Shown here: one piece after another, positions 48,775 through 60,600 of the stretch
How the letters are laid out: every line of letters starts with the position of its first letter
How positions within the stretch are numbered: the first letter of the stretch is position 1
DNA from: Panorpa germanica
Lineage: Eukaryota > Arthropoda > Insecta > Mecoptera > Panorpidae
Length of the DNA stretch: 64,000 nt
Assembly (NCBI GenBank): GCA_963678705.1
Contig: CAVMBN010000135.1
Location: forward strand, 1-64,000
Direction of reading: 5' to 3'
Translations under genes and position numbers: made by a program
The notes under the pieces: generated by a model
Database searches by the model: none
What the model was told of the DNA's origin: nothing
What the model saw: the letters and a program-made list of their open reading frames with translations, nothing else

Positions 48775-49209
48775 TTACTCATTATCGCTAAATCCTAAAT
48801 CTTCATCCGCCATTATCCATTCTAATGAATCCATACTTCCATACCCTAAATCTGATGACCCTAACATAAAAAATAAACCGTTTCTAAAATCTCTATAAAA
48901 AGTATTCTTGTGTGTAACGTATCTACCATAGAATTGAAACTTATCAAACATATTAAAATCCAACATTAGATAACACTCTAATCCACAATTTAATTTTAAA
49001 TCTATACATAGACTAAATTCATTTGCTATATGCAAAACATGTAAATATACCACATCAGTGTTGTCAATTAATACTGTTAATACTATTTCAGAGCACCCAA
49101 TAAATGATCGACAATTTATATTAATATTTATCAACTTTGGTAAAATAAAAATATTATCTCCTTCATTCAACTCAAATAATAAGCGGGGACTATAACTTTT
49201 TATATACAT
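48775..49209 (-). CDS. Unrecognised protein, 144 aa
   Basis: ATG 49209; the TAA is the last triplet before the SINE-like head. Alternating hydrophobic stretches (IFILPKLINININCRSF, IVLTVLIDNTDVVYLHVLHI, LECYLMLDFNMFDKFQFYG) suggest a beta-sandwich-like fold, and the tail is acidic (DSLEWIMADEDLGFSDNE). No signal peptide. Not recognised. Because the stop is flush with the SINE-like insertion, the original C-terminus may have been longer. Confidence 0.6.
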   Translation of the reverse strand: MYIKSYSPRLLFELNEGDNIFILPKLINININCRSFIGCSEIVLTVLIDNTDVVYLHVLHIANEFSLCIDLKLNCGLECYLMLDFNMFDKFQFYGRYVTHKNTFYRDFRNGLFFMLGSSDLGYGSMDSLEWIMADEDLGFSDNE

Positions 49210-49334
49210 TATAATAAATTCATCAAAACAAAAAAAAACGAAATGTTGGGTTAAAAGTAAAACCTAAAAATAATATATATCAGATGCCAGAAATAATTTA
49301 AAAAAATGATAATAAAATTATAAATATAAAAAAT

Positions 49335-49987
49335 TTATATATTTTCGTCTTCTTCTTCCTCTAATGAATTTAAAGATTTACAATAATTTTGTTTTTTTTC
49401 AGTTTCGAAATAATCATATTTATCAAGTTCCAATTTTACATGCAACTGATACTTTTGAATTGCTTTTAATTTCTCTAACTTCGAATAACAAATATAATTA
49501 AACTTATCTAACATATATAAATATTTAACTAATTCAAAATTTATAACTTTATTACCAAAATCAAAGTAACGTAATTTTTGAAATATATAAGCGTTATATA
49601 AATTATTAAAATAACCGGTTCCTAATGCCCTTAATACGTCTTTAAATCGTTTATGTCTGTCATCTGGTATTATATTATATTTAACTTCATACTTTTCCCT
49701 TAATTCTAACTCTAAATTTGCTACTTCACTAATTGAAATACCTTTTTTTCAAATTTCAAAAAATCTTTTAAGAGATGGTACTTTTCACAATCTATAGCTT
49801 GCTGTCTTTTATGATATAGGCATAACTATAAATAAAAATTATATAAATAACAAAAATTTTAATTTATTTAAACAAAAATAAACAAAAAACTAACCTGTAA
49901 TTCAGATTCGACTATATTCGGACAGGTGTTCAAGTTATCATCTGAATCGGACAGGTATACACTACAGTGGTAGGTGATGTTATTCAT
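49335..49987 (-). pseudogene. Two-coding-exon gene with a one-base frameshift
   Basis: Coding exon 1 is 49987-49895 (31 codons from ATG), ending TTACAG before donor GTTAGT. Coding exon 2 begins at 49825 after acceptor TTTATTTATAG, in phase 0. Reading stays open for about 25 codons to a run of seven A on the minus strand (49743-49749). There the frame must shift by one base: the shifted frame is open to the stop at 49335-49337, and adding one base makes the exon divisible by three. The product would be about 194 residues, basic and helical (RFKDVLRALGTGYFNNLYNA, KLEKLKAIQKYQLHVKLELD) with an acidic tail (SLEEEEDEN). No family recognised. Introns are unusual for a Maverick gene, so this may be a captured host gene or a late host-adapted gene. 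Confidence 0.6.
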
Positions 49988-50084
49988 ACCTAAAAAATAT
50001 TTAAGACTTATGTTATTATTAGTATTTGAAATTATTATAACTAAATTAAATTGTTTTAATATATCAAATTAAAAGGTTACTTAC

Positions 50085-50248
50085 AAGCTACAAATGAAAC
50101 CTTAAGCGGCAGTTAAGCACCAGCAGTTAAAACAGCAATAGATACCTGTAGATATTTTAAAACTGTTAAACTAAGTAAATAAAATAACTAAAGTAACTAA
50201 AATTCAGGTATTTTAAACATATATATTGATATAAGAAATGTACTCACC
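50085..50248 (-). other. Probable 5' non-coding exons of the spliced gene
   Basis: On the minus strand a good donor (TTTCTAG|GTGAGTAC) ends an exon at 50248. An acceptor (AATATCTACAG|GTATC) opens an exon at 50145, which ends at 50085 with donor CTT|GTAAGT. A further acceptor (TATTTTTTAG) at 49990 opens the ATG exon two bases before its start. Four sites in correct order and spacing make a spliced leader plausible. The first exon's upstream limit is not seen. Confidence 0.5.
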
Positions 50249-50249
50249 T

Positions 50250-51675
50250 AGAAATAATTCACACAACTATTATATTAAAAAGGCGTGTTAATACCTAAAT
50301 AGTTAAACACTTATGCACTTAGAAACCCAGTAATTCACTTTAAATTATGTAAAGTAAACTAAAGACATGAAGAACTGTCTAGGGTATTTTATACTAATCA
50401 AGCTTATAAAACTTAATTATAAAAATTGAATCAGTGTCGAACTTAATAAACATAATTTATAAATTATAATACATTTGCTACTAGTGAAGTCGCGTTGGTG
50501 TACGCAAATTCTTTGTTTTTATCTTATTCATTTGGGGCTAAAGTACATTTTTTTTACTAAAATCCGCCATATTGAAATTTTTTTAAATTTAAAAAAATTT
50601 TTTTTGCTTGGACTCAGTACAAAAAATTATGTCTTATTGGTTAAATTTATGGTCTTAACTCATTTCTTATTGTTTAAATTTGTTTTGATCTTTTAATCGA
50701 ACCCTTAAGCACAACCGCCTTAAATCAATCATCTTGATTACTATATTATTGAAATACAATTAAACTTAAAGTTAATTAATGCTGACTATATATCTAACCA
50801 ATTACAATTATTAAATAAATGTTTTAATAAAATAATGCTAAGTACAACCCTGCATTTAACTAAGTGCAAAATATATATCGTATCAAAAAGAATATTTGTG
50901 TTTCAGTATCTTAACATTTTCCCATACGCCTTAAGTTCATTTGCTTCAGTTTTTCTTATGTGCAAATGCAACACATGTTCATCTGTCGTGTGAAAATTTA
51001 AACTGTGACACTGAGGTCACTAACCCGATATTTACTAATAGTATATGATATATATACACTATCATACAAATTATTGCATATTTACACACTGTAATGTTAA
51101 AAAATTCATTTAACGAAATAAAATATACATTTTCTAACTATTATTAATAACATTTAACCCCCAATCAAACTAACTTTGCTTCTTGAACTAAAGATTATTC
51201 TTAAAAAAATTAAAGTGGGGATAATTACTATCTCCCTGGCTCACTCTAACTAATTAATAAACCTTACCACAAACAATAAGATTACCATCACCTATGATGT
51301 CTTAATATAAAACAATAACGTCCACTTGCAATAGTAACATCATATAGTTTCATCAAATACCATTGCACATATAACATACACAATCGCTATCTCACTTCTA
51401 TACATTACAAATATATTGCTTTCTCACTCATATGCTTCTACAGATGGATCTAAAATACGAACATACACGATTGGTTTCCGGAAATTGCCGAACAATGCAA
51501 CAATGAGGTCAACAAACTACAACCAATAGCAACACACCATACCGCTTACCGTTTCACCACTCCCCTACACCCCGCATACTCTAGCCACGCCCACTTACCG
51601 ATAGGTCGCTTTACCCCCACTACTTTTAATCATCTCAACTTCAAAATGGGCCAGAAGCGGCTTTGTTACACTACT
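50250..51675. other. Right non-coding end of the Maverick block
   Basis: About 1.4 kb without a convincing gene. Up to ~51430 it is AT-rich. The last ~230 bp are markedly richer in C and G (for example ACTCCCCTACACCCCGCATA, CACGCCCACTTACC), unlike the rest of the block. Read inward from the right it begins AGTAGTGTAACAAAGCCGC, compatible with a Maverick terminal repeat. Satellite follows at 51676 with CTAATGG. The short open frame at 50475-50696 has no coding features. Confidence 0.5.
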
Positions 51676-54600
51676 CTAATGGTTGTCCTCAACTCTGGAA
51701 CATGGTATTCGACGAGGACTGTGTTTCTTACTCGAAAGGTTGTGTAAACGTATGTTTTGATAAAATGTGTAGTTTCTTGAAGCTACACAAAATGGCTATA
51801 TCTTCAAGTAAAACAAAGATGATGATCCTTGCCTTTGGCAAGACAGATGGTACTTAACAGGAAAAAAAAGAACTACGTATTGGTTAACAAAGACGTTAAT
51901 TTTGAATTGCAACAAAAGTGGTACCTATCTACTGTGTGTGTGTTCAATCGGCATCTGCTACTTTAGGTGAAAAAAGTGATTAAATGTGAGAAATTAATTA
52001 CGGAAAAAAATTAATTATATTATATAAATACTTCTTCTAACGAAATGTATTTAAGTTTATTTTAATATTGTGCTAATATACTCTAAAATAAGTGTTTTTA
52101 AAAATGTTTGACAGTTAGAAACCAGTGTTGAAAAATATAACTAAATATATATATATGACGCGTACACGCAATCTTATGAAAATAACCTCAAAACTGTAAC
52201 TTTGTCGTTTTTGAGATAAAACAATATTAAGTGCGATAGATAAAGAAATTGATAATAATTAGGTTAGTGTTAGTGCTAAAACAACAACTGGTTGAGAAAT
52301 TCAAGAAATCTGTAGACCTTTATAAGGAAGACCTCATATAAGCACTACAAATATACGGAAAACAAAAGGTTGCAGCTCACTATCAAGTAAGTCAAATAAC
52401 ATTAATTTTACAAACCGATTACCGTTCCATAATAAGAGGCAACTATCTAATGGTTGTCCTCAACTCTGGAACATGGTATTCGACGAGGACTGTGTTTCTT
52501 ACTCGAAAGGTTGTGTAAACGTATTTTTTAATAAAATGTGTAGTTTCTTGAAGCTACACAAAATAGCTATATCTTTAGGTAAAACAAAGATGATGATCCT
52601 TGCCTTTGGCAAGACAGATGGTACTTAACAGAAAAAGGAAGAACTACATATTGGTTAACAAAGACGTTAATTTTAAATTGCAACACAAGTGGTACCTATC
52701 TACTGTGTGTGTGTTCGATCGGCATCTGCTACTTTATGTGAAAAAAGTGATTAAAACTGAGAAATTAATTACGGAAAAAATTTAAATATATTATATAAAT
52801 ACTTCTTTTAACGAAATGTATTTAAGTTTATTTTAATATTGTGCTAATATACTCTAAAATAAGTGTTTTTAAAAATGTTTGACAGTTAGAAACCAGTGTT
52901 GAAAAATATAACTAAATATATATATATGACGCGTACACGCGGTCTTATGAAAATAACCTCAAAACTGTAACTTTGTCGTTTTTGAGATAAAACAATAATA
53001 AGTGCGATAGATAAAGAAATTGATAATAATTAGGTTAGTGTTAGTGCTAAAACATCAACTGGTTGAGAAATTCAAGAAATCTGTAGACCTATATAAGGAA
53101 GACCTTATATAAACACTACAAATATACGGAAAACAAAAGGTTGCAGCTCACTATCAAGTAAGTCAAATAACATTAACTATAAATATTATTAATACATAAA
53201 AATTAGTTTATACTCGTATAAAAGCGAGTTTCAAATAATAAAGAGAGTGTATTAATTGTTATAAGTAAATAATATATATGGTTTTCTTGAAAATTGTGAC
53301 TGATTGTTCATGAACAATCACACTATACCAAGATAACAAAAAAAAAAACATAACTTGTCGCATATTATAATACTATATAGAATTTATAGAAATTCCAGGG
53401 TGCCTTTAATAATGTCTGGTGGCCAAGTGGCTTTCGAAGAATTAGGCCGGCAAAAATCTCTAGGAACGTCTACTGCACTATGGAGAACTATATCCATTGT
53501 TAAACATTAATTTTACAAACCGATTACCGTTCCATAAAAAGAGGCAACTATCTAATGGTTGTCCTCAACTCTGGAACATGGTATTCGACGAGGACTGTGT
53601 TTCTTACTCGAAAGGTTGTGTAAACGTATGTTTTGATAAAATGTGTAGTTTCTTGAAGCTACACAAAATGGCTATATCTTTAAGTAAAACAAAGATGATG
53701 ATCCTTGCCTTTGGCAAGACAGATGGAACTTAACAGAAAAAGGAAGAACTACATATTAGTTAACAAAGACGTTAATTTTAAATTGCAACACAAGTGGTAC
53801 CTATCTACTGTGTGTGTGTTCGATCGGCATCTGCTACTTTATGTGAAAAAAGTGATTAAAAGTGAGAAATTAATTACGGAAAAAATTTAAATATATTATA
53901 TAAATACTTCTTCTAACAAAATGTATTTAAGTTTATTTTAATATTGTGCTAATATACTCTAAAATAAGTGTTTTTAAAAATGTTTGACAGTTAGAAACCA
54001 GTGTTGAAAAATATAACTAAATATATATATATGACGCGTACACGCGGTCTTATGAAAATAACCTCATAACTGTAACTTTGTCGTTTTTAAAATAAAACAA
54101 TAATAAGTGCGATAGATAAAGAAATTGATAATAATTAGGTTAGTGTTAGTGCTAAAACATCAACTGGTTGAGAAATTCAAGAAATCTGTAGACCTTTATA
54201 AGGAAGACCTCATATAAGCACTACAAATATACGAAAAACAAAAGGTTGCCGCTCACTATCAAGTAAGTCAAATAACATTTACTATAAATAATATTAATAC
54301 ATAAAAATTAGTTTATACTCGTATAAAAGCGAGTTTTAAATAATAAAGAGAGTGTATTAATTGTTATAAGTAAACAATATATATGGTTTTCTTGAAAATT
54401 GTGACTGATTGTTTATGAACAATCACACTATATTAAGATAACAAAAAAAAAACATAACTTGTCGCATATTATAATACTATATAGAATTTATAGAAATTCC
54501 AGGGTGCCTTTAATAATGTCTGGTGGCCAAGTGGCTTTCGAAGAATTAGGCCGGCAAAAATCTCTAGGAACGTCTACTGCACTATGGAGAACTATATCCA

Positions 54601-57600
54601 TTGTTAAACATTAATTTTACAAACCGATTACCGTTCCATAAAAAGAGGCAACTATCTAATGGTTGTCCTTAACTCTGGAACATGGTATTCGACGAGGACT
54701 GTGTTTCTTACTCGAAAGGTTGTGTAAACGTATGTTTTGATAAAATGTGTAGTTTCTTGAAGCTACACAAAATGGCTATATCTTCAAGTAAAACAAAGAT
54801 GATGATCCTTGCCTTTGGCAAGACAGATGGTACTTAACAAAAAAAGGAAGAACTACATATTGGTTAACAAAGACGTTAATTTTGAATTGCAACACAAGTG
54901 GTACTTATCTTCTGTGTGTGTGTTCGATCGGCATCTGCTACTTTAGGTGAAAAAAGTGATTAAAAGTGAGAAATTAATTACGGAAAAAAATTAAATATAT
55001 TATATAAATACTTCTTCTAACGAAATGTATTTAAGTTTATTTTATTATTGTGCTAATATACTCTAAAATAAGTGTTTTTAAAAATGTTTGACAGTTAGAA
55101 ACCAGTGTTGAAAAATATAACTAAATATATATATATGACGCGTACACGCGGTCTTATGAAAATAACCTCATAACTGTATTTTTGTCGTTTTTAAAATAAA
55201 ACAATAATAAGTGCGATAGATAAAGAAATTGATAATAATTAGGTTAGTGTTAGTGCTAAAACATCAACTGGTTGAGAAATTCAAGAAATCTGTAGACCTT
55301 TATAAGGAAGACCTCATATAAGCACTACAAATATAAGGAAAACAAAAGGTTGCAGCTCACTATCAAGTAAGTCAAATAACATTAATTTTACAAACTGATT
55401 ACCGTTCCATAATAAGAGGCAACTATCTAATGGTTGTCCTCAACTCTGGAACATGGTATTCGACGAGGACTGTGTTTCTTACTCGAAAGGTTGTGTAAAC
55501 GTATGTTTTAATAAAATGTGTAGTTTCTTGAAGCTACACAAAATAGCTATATCTTCAAGTAAAACAAAGATGATGATCCTTGCCTTTGGCAAGACAGATG
55601 GTACTTAACAGAAAAAGGAAGAAATACATATTGGTTAACAAAGACGTTAATTTTAAATTGCAACACAAGTGGTACCTATCTACTGTGTGTGTGTTCGATC
55701 GGCATCTGCTACTTTATGTGAAAAAAGTGATTAAAAGTGAGAAATTAATTACGGAAAAAATTTAAATATATTATATAAATACTTCTTCTAACGAAATGTA
55801 TTTAAGTTCATTTTAATATTGTGCTAATATACTCTAAAATAAGTGTTTTTAAAAATGTTTGACAGTTAGAAACCAGTGTTGAAAAATATAACTATTTATA
55901 TATATATGACGCGTACACGCGGTCTTATGAAAATAACCTCAAAACTGTAACTTTGTCGTTTTTGAGATAAAACAATAATGAGTGCGATAGATAAAGAAAT
56001 TGATAATAATTAGGTTAGTGTTAGTGCTAAAACATCAACTGGTTGAGATATTCAAGAAATCTGTAGACCTATATAAGGAAGACCTCATATAAACACTACA
56101 AATATACGGAAAACAAAAGGTTGCAGCTCACTATCAAGTAAGTCAAATAACATTAACTATAAATAATATTAATACATAAAAATTAGTTTATATTCGTATA
56201 AAAGCAAGTTTCAAATAATAAAGAGAGTGTATTAATTGTTATAAGTAAACAATATATATGGTTTTCTTGATAATTGTGACTGATTGTTCATGAACAATCA
56301 CACTATACCAAGATAACAAAAAAAAAAACATAACTTGTCGCATATTATAATACTATATAGAAATTATAGAAATTCCAGGGTGCCTTTAATAATGTCTGGT
56401 GGCCAAGTGCCCTTTGAAGAATTAGGCCGGCAAAAATCTCTAGGAACGTCTACTGCACTATGGAGAACTATATTCATTGTTAAACATTAATTTTACAAAC
56501 CGATTACCGTTCTATAAAAAGAGGCAACTATCTAATGGTTGTCCTCAACTCTGAAACATGGTATTCGACGAGGTCTGTGTTTCTTACTCGAAAGGTTGTG
56601 TAAACGTATGTTTTATGATAAAATGTGTAGTTTCTTAAAGCTACACAATATGGCTATATCTTTAAGTAAAACAAAGATGATGATCCTTGCCTTTGGCAAG
56701 ACAGATGGTACTTAACAGAAAAAGGAAGAACTACATATTGGTTAACAAAGACGTTAATTTTGAATTGCAACACAAGTGGTACCTATCTACTGTGTGTGTG
56801 TTCGATCGGCATCTGCTACTTTATGTGAAAAAAGTGATTAAAAGTGAGAAATTAATTACGGAAAAAAATTAAATATATTATATAAATACTTCTTCTAACG
56901 AAATGTATTTAAGTTTATTTTAATATTGTGCTAATATACTCTAAAATAAGTGTTTTTAAAAATGTTTGACAGTTAGAAACCAGTGTTGAAAAATATAACT
57001 AAATATATATATATGACGCGTACACGCGGTCTTATGAAAATAACCTCATAACTGTAATTTTGTCGTTTTTAAAATAAAACAATAATAAGTGCGATAGATA
57101 AAGAAATTGATAATAAGTAGGTTAGTGTTAGTGCTAAAACATCAACTGGTTGAGAAATTCAAGAAATCTGTAGACCTTTATAAGGAAGACCTCATATAAG
57201 CACTACAAATATACGGAAAACAAATGGTTGCAGCATTAATTTTACAAACCGATTACCGTTCCATAAAAAGAGGCAACTATCTAAAGGTTGTCCTCAACTC
57301 TGGAACATGGTAATTGACGAGGACTGTGTTTCTTACTCGAAAGGTTGTGTAAACGTATGTTTTAATAAAATGTGTAGTTTCTTGAAGCTACACAAAATAG
57401 CTATATCTTCAAGTAAAACAAAAATGATGATCCTTGCCTTTGGCAAGACAGATGGTACTTAACAGAAAAAGGAAGAACTACATATTGGCTAACAAAGACG
57501 TTAATTTTAAATTGCAACACAAATGGTACCTATCTCCTGTGTGTGTGTTCGATCGGCATCTGCTACTTTATGTGAAAAAAGTGATTAAAAGTGAGAAATT

Positions 57601-60600
57601 AATTACGGAAAAAAATTAAATATATTATATAAATACTTCTTCTAACGAAATGTATTTAAGTTTATTTTAATATTGTGCTAATATACTCTAAAATAAGTGT
57701 TTTTAAAAATGTTTGACAGTTAGAAACCAGTGTTAAAAAATATAACTAAATATATATATATGACGCGTACACGCGGTCTTATAAAAATAACCTCATAACT
57801 GTATTTTTGTCGTTTTTAAAATAAAACAATAATAAGTGCGATAGATAAAGAAATTGATAATAATTAGGTTAGTGTTAGTGCTAAAACATCAACTGGTTGA
57901 GAAATTCAAGAAATCTGTAGACCTTTATAAGGAAGACCTCATATAAGCACTACAAATATACGGAAAACAAAAGGTTGCAGCTCACTATCAAGTAAGTCAA
58001 ATAACATTTATTTTACAAACCGATTACCGTTCCATAATAAGAGGCAACTATCTAATGGTTGTCCTCAACTCTGGAACATTGTATTCGACGAGGACTGTGT
58101 TTCTTACTCGAAAGGTTGTGTAAACGCATGTTTTAATAAAATGTGTAGTTTCTTGAAGCTACACAAAATAGCTATATCTTCAAGTAAAACAAAGATGATG
58201 ATCCTCGCCTTTGGCAAGACAGATGGTACTTAACAGAAAAAGGAAGAACTACATATTGGTTAACAAAGACGTTAATTTTAAATTGCAACACAAGTGGTAC
58301 CTATCTACTGTGTGTGTGTTCGATCGGCATCTGCTACTTTATGTGAAAAAAGTGATTAAAAGTGAGAAATTAATTACGGAAAAATTTTAAATATATTATA
58401 TAAATACTTCTTCTAACGAAATGTATTTAAGTTTATTTTAATATTGTGCTAATATACTCTAAAATAAGTGTTTTTAAAAATGTTTGACAGTTAAAAACCA
58501 GTGTTGAAAAATATAACTAAATATATATATATGACGCGTACACGCGGTCTTATGAAAATAACCTCAAAACTGTAACTTTGTCGTTTTTGAGATAAAACAA
58601 TAATGAGTGCGATAGATAAAGAAATTGATAATAATTAGGTTAGTGTTAGTGCTAAAACATCAACTGGTTGAGATATTCAAGAAATCTGTAGACCTATATA
58701 ATGAAGACCTCATATAAACACTACAAATATACGGAAAACAAAAGGTTGCAGCTCACTATCAAGTAAGTCAAATAACATTAACTATAAATAATATTAATAC
58801 ATAAAAATTAGTTTATACTCGTATAAAAGCGAGTTTCAAATAATAAAGAGAGTGTATTAATTGTTATAAGTAAACAATATATATGGTTTTCTTGATAATT
58901 GTGACTGATTGTTCATGAACAATCACACTATACCAAGATAACAAAAAAAAAAACATAACTTGTCGCATATTATAATACTATATAGAAATTATAGAAATTC
59001 CAGGGTGCCTTTAATAATGTCTGGTGGCCAAGTGCCCTTCGAAGAATTAGGCCGGCAAAAATCTCTAGGAACGTCTACTGCACTATGGAGAACTATATTC
59101 ATTGTTAAACATTAATTTTACAAACCGATTACCGTTCCATAAAAAGAGGCAACTATCTAATGGTTGTCCTCAACTCTGAAACATGATATTCGACGAGGAC
59201 TGTGTTTCTTACTCGAAAGGTTGTGTAAACGTATGTTTTGATAAAATGTGTAGTTTCTTAAAGCTACACAAAATGGCTATATCTTCAAGTAAAACAAAGA
59301 TGATGATCCTTGCCTTTGGCAAGACAGATGGTACTTAACAGAAAAAGGAAGAACTACATATTGGTTAACAAAGATGTTATATTTGAATTGCAACACAAGT
59401 GGTACCTATCTACTGCGTGTGTTCGATCGGCATCTGCTACTTTAGGTGAAAAAAGTTGTTAAAAGTGAGAAATCAATTACGAAAAAAAATTAAATATATT
59501 ATATAAATACTTCTTCTAACAAAATGTATTTAAGTTTATTTTAATATTGTGCTAATATACTCTAAAATAAGTGTTTTTAAAAATGTTTAACAGTTATAAA
59601 CTAGTGTTGAAAATATAAATAAATATATATATATGACGGGTACACGCGGTCTTATGAAAATAACCTCAAAACTGTAACTTTGTCATTTTTGAGATAAAAC
59701 AATAATAAGTGCGATAGATAAAGAAATTGATAATAATTAATTAAGTGTTAGTGCTAAAACATCAACTGGTTGAGAAATTCAAGAAATCTGTAGACCTATA
59801 TAAGGAAGACCTCATATAAGCACTACAAATATACGGAAAACAAAAGGTTGCAGCTCACTATTAAGTAAGTCAAATAACATTAATTTTACAAACCGATTAC
59901 CGTTCCATAATAAGAGGCAACTATCTAATGGTTGTCCTCAACTCTGGAACATGGTATTCGACGAGGACTGTGTTTCTTACTCGAAAGGTTGTGTAAACGT
60001 ATGTTTTAATAAAATGTGTAGTTTCTTGAAGCTACACAAAATAGCTATATCTTCAAGTAAAACAAAGATGATGATCCTTGCCTTTGGAAAGACAGATGGT
60101 ACTTAACAGAAAAAGGAAGAACTACATATTGGTTAACAAAGACGTTAATTTTAAATTGCAACACAAGTGGTACCTATCTACTGTGTGTGTGTTCGATCGG
60201 CATCTGCTACTTTAGGTGAAAAAAGTGATTAAAAGTGAGAAATTAATTACGGAAAAAATTTAAATATATTATATAAATACTTCTTCTAACGAAATGTATT
60301 TAAGTTTATTTTAATATTGTGCTAATATACTCTAAAATAAGTGTTTTTAAAAATGTTTGACAGTTAGAAACCAGTGTTGAAAAATATAACTAAATATATA
60401 TATATGACGCGTACACGCGGTCTTATGAAAATAACCTCAAAACTGTAACTTTGTCGTTTTTGAGATAAAACAATAATAAGTGCGATAGATAAAGAAATTG
60501 ATAATAATTAGGTTAGTGTTAGTGCTAAAACATCAACTGGTTGAGAAATTCAAGAAATCTGTAGACCTATATAAAGAAGACCTCATATAAACACTACAAA

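Larger units (their letters stand above)
36223..51675. mobile_element. Maverick/Polinton (adintovirus-like) element, left-truncated and partly decayed
   Basis: A ~15.4-kb non-satellite block with the Maverick gene set: protein-primed family B DNA polymerase, retroviral-type integrase with chromodomain-like tail, FtsK/HerA packaging ATPase, adenain-like protease, double-jelly-roll capsid protein and penton-like protein. A PLA2-domain protein is also present. The left edge cuts into the polymerase gene, so the left terminal repeat is lost. The right edge, read on the minus strand, starts AGTAGTGTAACAAAG at 51675; AG ends are usual for Mavericks, so this may be the true terminus. No inverted partner or 6-bp target duplication can be shown. 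Polymerase, integrase, the DUF8207-like gene and the spliced gene carry lesions. Confidence 0.9.

Noticed and set aside
48680-48776. Functional tRNA gene on the minus strand
   Set aside because: Box A and B are good, but the acceptor arms do not pair and the anticodon arm is irregular; a SINE head fits better.
50475-50696. 73-codon plus-strand frame near the right end of the Maverick block
   Set aside because: Its composition (Phe/Leu/Lys from T-rich DNA) is what low-complexity AT sequence gives; it has no ATG at its start (TTG or similar only) and no neighbours on that strand.
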